NCBI GenBank assembly: GCA_900753135.1
Contig: CAADXZ010000175.1
Coordinates: 1-10,271 of the forward strand
Length of the DNA: 10,271 bases
Direction of reading: 5' to 3'
Origin: Clostridia bacterium
Lineage (GTDB): Bacteria; Bacillota; Clostridia; TANB77; UBA1234
The notes below the pieces were generated by a model. That model was not told where the DNA came from, ran no database searches, and worked only from the letters and a program-made list of their open reading frames with translations. Made by a program: the position numbers and the translations under genes. Shown piece after piece: positions 6,133-10,271 of this stretch. Each line of letters opens with the position of its first letter. The first letter of the stretch is position 1.

Positions 6133-7437
6133 TTATTCAACAATATCCAAAATTTCTTTTGGCTTTTCAACTGGATCATTTGAAAACTCAAATGATTGTC
6201 TAAGCATTTCAACCTGCATAAGACCTTGTGTTTCATTGTTGGCATGAATGTATAAAAGCGGATCTCCAACATTAACAAAATCTCCTATCTTTTTATTCAT
6301 TTCTATACCAACAGTATAATCTATTTTATCTTCTTTTTTATATCTTCCGCCACCAAGATTTACAACAGCCTGACCAATATTTTTTGCCTCAATCTTCGAA
6401 ACATATCCTTGATGCATAGAATTTAAAGGAATTCTATACTTTGCTTTCTTTAATTGTTCTGGATTATCTATTACACTACTATCTCCCCACTGCCTTGATA
6501 TTAACTGTCTAAACTTTTCTAATCCTTCTCCCGAATCAATCTTGCTTTGTATTGTCTTAATATTATTAACAATATTATCATCAACGCCTGCCATCTTAAG
6601 CATATATGCTCCTAGTATACTACAAACTTTAACGACATCTTCTTGCCCATTACCCTTTAGCGTTTCTATCGCTTCCATTGTTTCAAGTGCATTTCCGCAA
6701 TATTTTCCAAGCGGTTGATTCATATTAGTTATAACAGCAATTGTTTCTTTTCCAGCAAGTTCTCCGATTTTTACCATAGTAGACGCAAGCACTCTAGCAC
6801 GGACTTCATTATCCATAAAAGCCCCACTGCCACAAGTAACTTCCAACAATATTTTATCACTACCTGCTGCTATCTTTTTACTCATTATACTAGAAGCTAT
6901 AAGTGGTATACTTTCAACAGTTCCAGTAACATCTCTTAATGCATATAGTTTTTTATCGGCAATAGCTATTTTTTCTGATTGTCCCATAAGTGCAATTCCT
7001 ATACGTTTAACATTTCTTATAAACTCATCCATTTCAATGTCTGTTCTAAAATTAGGTATAGAATCCAGCTTATCAATAGTTCCTTGTGTATACCCTAGAC
7101 CTCTTCCTGACATTTTAGCAACTGGTACACCGCAAGCTGCTACAAGAGGCATAACAACCATAGTAACTTTATCGCCTATTCCACCTGTACTATGTTTATC
7201 AACCTTTATTCCTGGTATTTCAGACAAATCAACAATTTCTCCAGAATGAGCCATCGCAATAGTCAAATTATATATTTCATTTTCAGACATTCCATTTAAA
7301 TATATAGCCATTAGCAAACTAGAAGCTTGATAATCAGGTATACTTCCATCTGAATATCCTTTAATAAAGAAATCAATCTCATCTTTTGAAAGTTCTTTTT
7401 GATCTCTCTTTTTCTTAATTATTTCATTTATATTCAA
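6133..7437 (-). CDS. pdp: Pyrimidine-nucleoside (thymidine/uridine) phosphorylase
   Basis: The enzyme splits thymidine or uridine with phosphate into the base and (deoxy)ribose 1-phosphate for nucleoside salvage or catabolism in the cytoplasm. The 434 residues match the B. subtilis Pdp length. KVDKHSTGGIGD (78-89) and the family signature SGRGLGYTQGTIDKL (110-124) bind phosphate. YALRDV with Arg168, then Ser183 and Lys187 in IASSIMSKK, form the pyrimidine-binding set. The segment LEVTCGSGAFM (198-208) differs from the DVKTGxGAFM I recall in characterised Pdp proteins. The start is TTG at 7435-7437, which gives the expected N-terminus; the RBS is an unusual GGGGGG (7444-7449), six bases upstream. 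It begins 17 bp after comEA ends, so the two are likely co-transcribed. Pdp with both substrates is more likely in Firmicutes than DeoA, but specificity is not provable here. Confidence 0.93.
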   Translation of the reverse strand: MNINEIIKKKRDQKELSKDEIDFFIKGYSDGSIPDYQASSLLMAIYLNGMSENEIYNLTIAMAHSGEIVDLSEIPGIKVDKHSTGGIGDKVTMVVMPLVAACGVPVAKMSGRGLGYTQGTIDKLDSIPNFRTDIEMDEFIRNVKRIGIALMGQSEKIAIADKKLYALRDVTGTVESIPLIASSIMSKKIAAGSDKILLEVTCGSGAFMDNEVRARVLASTMVKIGELAGKETIAVITNMNQPLGKYCGNALETMEAIETLKGNGQEDVVKVCSILGAYMLKMAGVDDNIVNNIKTIQSKIDSGEGLEKFRQLISRQWGDSSVIDNPEQLKKAKYRIPLNSMHQGYVSKIEAKNIGQAVVNLGGGRYKKEDKIDYTVGIEMNKKIGDFVNVGDPLLYIHANNETQGLMQVEMLRQSFEFSNDPVEKPKEILDIVE

Positions 7438-7454
7438 GAAAATCCCCCCAAACT

Positions 7455-8030
7455 TTACAATGTAATATCAGCTTTAATTGCATTAAACTTGCTCTTTCCA
7501 ATGCCACTTACATTCATAAGCTCTTCTAAATTTTTAAAGTAACCATTTAATTCTCTATACTCTATTATCTTTCGTGCAGTACTTTCACCAATACCAGTTA
7601 ATTTTTGAAACTCGTTCTGAGATGCAGTGTTAATATTTAAAAGTTTATCATCTCTCATATATGTTCCAATATTATTCTCGGTCGCATTCTGATTGTCACC
7701 GCTTGTTATGTACGGAATTAAAATTTTCTGTTCATCTCTAACTATACTCGCCAAATTAACCAGCCTCAAATTTGCATCATCAATCGTACCACCAGCAAGT
7801 TCAAGCACTTCATACAGTCTCGTTCCACTCTTAACTTTCACAACCCCAGGTTCATGCACAGCCCCAACAATGTACACAAAAATATAATCATCCTCTTCTT
7901 TAACTAAATCTTCATTAGCTGTATTCTGCAATAATTCAGTTTCTTCTTCCTTTGGAATAAAAAAAGCAACTATTATTGCAACAATAATAAATCCCCCCAA
8001 CGCAATCGCATTTTTGAATTTATTATTCAT
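7455..8030 (-). CDS. comEA: ComEA-type DNA-binding competence protein
   Basis: ComEA is a membrane-anchored protein that binds double-stranded DNA at the cell surface and passes it to the ComEC channel. From ATG at 8028-8030 the protein has 191 residues. A single N-terminal membrane helix (about 9-26, IALGGFIIVAIIVAFFI) is followed by an acidic linker. An SLBB domain comes next (about 48-105, VYIVGAVHEPGVVKVKSG). The C-terminal helix-hairpin-helix pair (about 128-191) contains LNINTAS, LTGIGESTARKII and NVSGIGKSKF, all standard. The start is supported by AAGGAGG seven bases upstream; an ATG ten codons earlier lacks a site. comEB and comEC are absent here. It is first of a probable operon with the phosphorylase gene. 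HhH proteins of this type also occur in non-competent bacteria, so uptake activity is not certain. Confidence 0.9.
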   Translation of the reverse strand: MNNKFKNAIALGGFIIVAIIVAFFIPKEEETELLQNTANEDLVKEEDDYIFVYIVGAVHEPGVVKVKSGTRLYEVLELAGGTIDDANLRLVNLASIVRDEQKILIPYITSGDNQNATENNIGTYMRDDKLLNINTASQNEFQKLTGIGESTARKIIEYRELNGYFKNLEELMNVSGIGKSKFNAIKADITL

Positions 8031-8051
8031 ATATGAACCTCCTTCAAATAC

Positions 8052-8080
8052 ATTATACACAAATAAATTTTATTTGCAAA
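8052..8080 (-). promoter_or_regulatory. Candidate promoter of comEA-pdp with overlapping palindrome
   Basis: On the minus strand TTTGCA (8075-8080) and TATAAT (8052-8057) are 17 bases apart. A perfect palindrome with 8-bp arms, CAAATAAATTTTATTTG (8060-8076), fills the spacer, and TTTATTTGCA (8069-8078) recurs at 8106-8115. The predicted leader is only about 15 bases, so the start point may lie elsewhere. Confidence 0.45.
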
Positions 8081-8249
8081 CTAACTTATCGACAAAATAA
8101 TACAATTTATTTGCATGCATCTTTTGAAATTTACACACAAATTTCACAATAAGCTTAATTGATTATTTATATTTTATAAAATATTGTATTTTTCCATATT
8201 TGATTATTTGATAAATTTGTTATAGGATAGCAAACGATATAAAATAGAC

Positions 8250-8278
8250 TTGTCTTTTTTTGACTTTTTATATAGAAT
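8250..8278 (+). promoter_or_regulatory. Candidate promoter of the carboxypeptidase gene
   Basis: TTGTCT (8250-8255), 17 bases, TAGAAT (8273-8278) lies just ahead of the AGGAGG at 8291-8296. A second candidate upstream is TTGTTA (8217-8222), 17 bases, TAAAAT (8240-8245), which leaves a longer leader. If the gene is sporulation-specific like Bacillus dacF, a different sigma factor would be used and neither may be the real promoter. The 8061-8249 stretch is otherwise AT-rich with no gene seen. Confidence 0.4.
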
Positions 8279-8301
8279 ATTCAACAAAGAAGGAGGTCAT
8301 A

Positions 8302-9657
8302 ATGAAGAGAGTACTTTTATTTATTACATTTCTGACTTTCATCAACACAATCGTATTAGCAAACAGTATATCCAGTACTGACAATACTGTAAACACAATA
8401 GAGATTACTGCTCCACATGCAATATTAATAGATATGGATTCTGGTAAAATGCTTTATGAAAAAGATGCATACACGCCAGTATATCCAGCAAGTACCACAA
8501 AAATACTTACAGCAATATTGGTTTTAGAAAATTGCGATTTAGATGAAAAAGTCACAGCTACCTATGAAGCTGTAAACAGCGTATACGCAAACGGCACAAC
8601 AGCAAGCATACAAGAAGGTGAAACACATACAGTAAGGGATTTGCTTTCAACAATGTTAATTCATAGTGCTAATGACGCAGCGTACATATTAGCGGAACAT
8701 GTTGGTGGTTCAGTAGATAGTTTTGCAAGTATGATGAATTCGAAAGCAAAAGAATTAGGTGCCTTAAGCACAAACTTCGTCACACCTAATGGATTACCAA
8801 ATACATATCATAAATGTTCAGCATACGATATGGCACTATTTGCCAATTATGCAATGAATACTTTTCCTGAATTCAGAGAAATTGTGAAGACCATAAATTA
8901 TTCTTTGCCAATTACACCAGAATACGAAAAATTGTATTTTTCAGAATATCCAAATGCAACAAAAGCAACCAGATATCTAACCACCACAACAAATCACCTA
9001 ATAAATCCAGCACGCACAGCATATTACTATAAATATGCAACCGGAATAAAAACTGGATATACAGATGCTGCAGCAAACTGTATTGTTGCAAGTGCAGAAA
9101 AGAATGGTGTAGAACTAATCATAGTTATTTTTGGTGCAGGAGGCTGGGGAAACTTAAGAGACGACACAGTAAAGTTGTTCGAGCTTGGCTTTTCTAAATT
9201 AAAATCAAAAACATTAACATCTGCTGGAAATATTATCGATAAAGTTAAAATTAAAAACGCCGACCATGATAACGACTTGCTAAATGTAGTGGTAGAAAAT
9301 GAGCTAAAAGCTACTGTTTCAAATACAGATTTAGTTGAAGCTTTCTCACCATCAGTAGTATTAAGTAATGATTTAAAAGCACCAATTGAATCAGGCGATA
9401 TAATTGGTACAATAACATATGATATTTATAATAAAACTTACTCTTCAAATTTAATTGCCGGAAATTCTATCAAGCCAAAAGTTTCTGTAACAGCAGTAGC
9501 CACAAATATCTTTTCAACCATCATAAAAATCATATTATGGTTTGTTGGAATAGTAATATTCTTATTTATCGCATTAGTATTTTTAAGAGCATTTATTATT
9601 ACACAAAATCAGAAGAAAAGTAGAAGACGTCGCATGTATAATGCTAGATTCAGATAA
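8302..9657 (+). CDS. dacF: D-alanyl-D-alanine carboxypeptidase, DacF-like (peptidase S11)
   Basis: Low-molecular-weight penicillin-binding protein that removes the terminal D-Ala from peptidoglycan stem peptides outside the membrane, setting cross-linking; DacF in Bacillus does this in the forespore. The protein has 451 residues. A signal peptide covers about residues 1-20, ending VLA. The three active-site motifs are STTK (64-67, nucleophile Ser64), SAN (122-124) and KTG (250-252). A C-terminal beta-rich domain follows (about 300-400). A true membrane helix at about 405-430 ends in a basic tail (KKSRRRR). Most family members end in a short amphipathic anchor and are nearer 390-440 residues, so the tail is slightly unusual. 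The start is ATG at 8302, five bases after AGGAGG; an upstream ATG at 8260 would destroy the signal peptide. It is divergent from comEA and monocistronic. dacF rather than dacA/dacB is a best guess. Confidence 0.88.
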   Translation: MKRVLLFITFLTFINTIVLANSISSTDNTVNTIEITAPHAILIDMDSGKMLYEKDAYTPVYPASTTKILTAILVLENCDLDEKVTATYEAVNSVYANGTTASIQEGETHTVRDLLSTMLIHSANDAAYILAEHVGGSVDSFASMMNSKAKELGALSTNFVTPNGLPNTYHKCSAYDMALFANYAMNTFPEFREIVKTINYSLPITPEYEKLYFSEYPNATKATRYLTTTTNHLINPARTAYYYKYATGIKTGYTDAAANCIVASAEKNGVELIIVIFGAGGWGNLRDDTVKLFELGFSKLKSKTLTSAGNIIDKVKIKNADHDNDLLNVVVENELKATVSNTDLVEAFSPSVVLSNDLKAPIESGDIIGTITYDIYNKTYSSNLIAGNSIKPKVSVTAVATNIFSTIIKIILWFVGIVIFLFIALVFLRAFIITQNQKKSRRRRMYNARFR

Positions 9658-9701
9658 CTTTATATTAAATAGAAAATTAGTATGAAATATATACACAATG
9701 C

Positions 9702-9738
9702 AAAACCACTACAAACCTTTCGGTCAGTAGTGGTTTTT
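9702..9738 (+). terminator. Rho-independent terminator after dacF
   Basis: AAAACCACTAC (9702-9712) pairs with GTAGTGGTTTT (9727-9737) over 11 bp. ACC/GGT pairs inside, and TTTTTGTAATTTT follows on the plus strand. It starts about 45 bases after the dacF stop. The A-run on the 5' side makes it usable in both directions, so it may also end the convergent minus-strand frame at 9757. Confidence 0.85.
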
Positions 9739-9756
9739 GTAATTTTAGCTTACATA

Positions 9757-9978
9757 TTAAATGATTCTATGCATAGCATTTTTTCCACCGAAAATACACG
9801 GTGAATTACATTTCCAGCCAGAAAAAGTGCAACGAGCTCCTTTAGAGTATGGCAACAAATAATTGTAAAGTTCAGGTTGCATTTTTGTATATCTTGCAGA
9901 TTTTCCAGAAAAGTCTACAGCAGCTTCTTTAGGCAGAACATATCCTACTTTTGTTGATGCAATTACTTTGATTTTCAT
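9757..9978 (-). pseudogene. Collapsed thyX-like gene (flavin-dependent thymidylate synthase remnant), frame intact
   Basis: The 73-codon frame reads like three separate pieces of the long clostridial ThyX family joined in frame, judged from memory of that family. Residues 1-26 (MKIKVIASTKVGYVLPKEAA then VDFSGK) resemble the ThyX N-terminus. Residues 27-38 (SARYTKMQPELY) resemble the internal substrate-site motif SxRYxK. Residues 39-73, with YLLPYSKGARCTFSGW and Cys50, Cys57 and Cys61, resemble its Cys-rich C-terminus. Everything between is missing, including the RHR flavin-binding motif, so it cannot be an active thymidylate synthase. ATG at 9976-9978 has AGAGG at a usable distance, so a peptide may still be made. 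The alternative is a genuine small Cys-rich protein of unknown function. Confidence 0.6.
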
Positions 9979-10119
9979 TTAATTGCCTCTCGTTTCATGT
10001 TGCAAATTTCTTTTCAATGTACTTACATTATGGCTGCATAAACCAATGCAACTGTTTCGAATAATATCACATAACTTATTTTTTTCAACACCTTAAACAA
10101 TTTTCAGGTGCACCTTAGA

Positions 10120-10248
10120 ATGTACAAGAAAGATGAAAATCTTCGATTTTCATTCTTTCGTCCCTCGAGAGTTTTCGACCGAAAAGAAGAAAATCTCTCG
10201 CATAAATTAAAGTTTTTTTGTGTAATAGGAAAGAAAATTAATACATAA
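10120..10248 (+). other. Possible 42-codon frame overlapping palindromes (doubtful gene)
   Basis: ATG at 10120 opens 42 codons, rich in Lys, Phe and Arg, ending with TAA at 10246-10248. An AGGTG lies nine bases upstream. Two palindromes lie within the coding stretch, which explains the amino-acid composition. This suggests a structured repeat that happens to be open rather than a protein gene. I recognise no family. Confidence 0.2.
10128..10200. repeat. Pair of adjacent inverted repeats
   Basis: Hairpin 1 pairs 10128-10141 (GAAAGATGAAAATC) with 10145-10159 around a 3-base loop, with one bulged base. Hairpin 2 pairs CGAGAGTTTTC (10166-10176) with 10189-10200 (GAAAA, bulged T, CTCTCG) around a 12-base loop. 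A perfect 10-bp palindrome, AGGTGCACCT, lies just before them at 10106-10115. There is no U-tail directly after hairpin 1. The GC-rich CTCGAG and CTCTCG segments stand out from the surrounding AT-rich DNA. Such a block may be a dispersed intergenic repeat or a small structured RNA. The remainder of 9979-10271 shows no gene I can support. Confidence 0.5.
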
Positions 10249-10271
10249 AAGGTTGCAAATCTGTTACTTTC

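Noticed and set aside
8031..8060. Ten-codon N-terminal extension of ComEA
   Set aside because: It would read through the RBS of the better start at 8030 and has no site of its own.
8260..8301. Fourteen-codon N-terminal extension of the carboxypeptidase
   Set aside because: It overlaps the predicted -10 region and would bury the signal peptide; ATG 8302 has AGGAGG five bases upstream.

Overview
The window is strongly AT-rich, with A/T-ending codons, GGAGG-type ribosome binding sites and U-tailed hairpin terminators. Together with a SleL/YaaH-type spore cortex lytic enzyme, a DacF-like carboxypeptidase, a ComEA and an L7Ae-family protein at the head of the str operon, this points to a spore-forming low-GC Firmicute, most likely a Clostridia member. 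The species cannot be read from the sequence.

Layout. Positions 35-3440 (minus strand) hold a translation operon in the order L7Ae-family protein (rplGB/ybxF type), rpsL, rpsG, fusA. It has a clear sigma-A promoter at 3507-3535. rpoB/rpoC, which commonly precede this block in Firmicutes, are not present. Positions 3739-4236 (minus) encode a coiled-coil protein built on an in-frame 33-bp tandem repeat, followed by a long AT-rich hairpin. Divergent to it, 4420-4704 (plus) encodes a small XRE regulator that resembles controller (C) proteins of restriction-modification systems. A perfect GACT-N3-AGTC box lies in the shared intergenic region, but no restriction or methylase gene is present.

Positions 4775-8030 (minus) hold comEA, pyrimidine-nucleoside phosphorylase and sleL, in that transcription order. 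A long hairpin between the last two looks like a terminator for the phosphorylase gene, and it also buries the ribosome binding site of sleL. dacF is divergent on the plus strand (8302-9657) and ends in a clear terminator.

The right end is accessory-like. It holds a 73-codon frame that looks like a flavin-dependent thymidylate synthase (ThyX) gene reduced to its two ends plus one internal motif. After it comes a gene-poor stretch with several inverted repeats and a possible 42-codon frame.

Most of the window is ordinary housekeeping. The parts worth a second look are the orphan C-protein-like regulator with its box and repeat-protein neighbour, the overlapping terminator/RBS hairpin at sleL, the collapsed thyX-like gene, and the palindrome cluster at the right edge.
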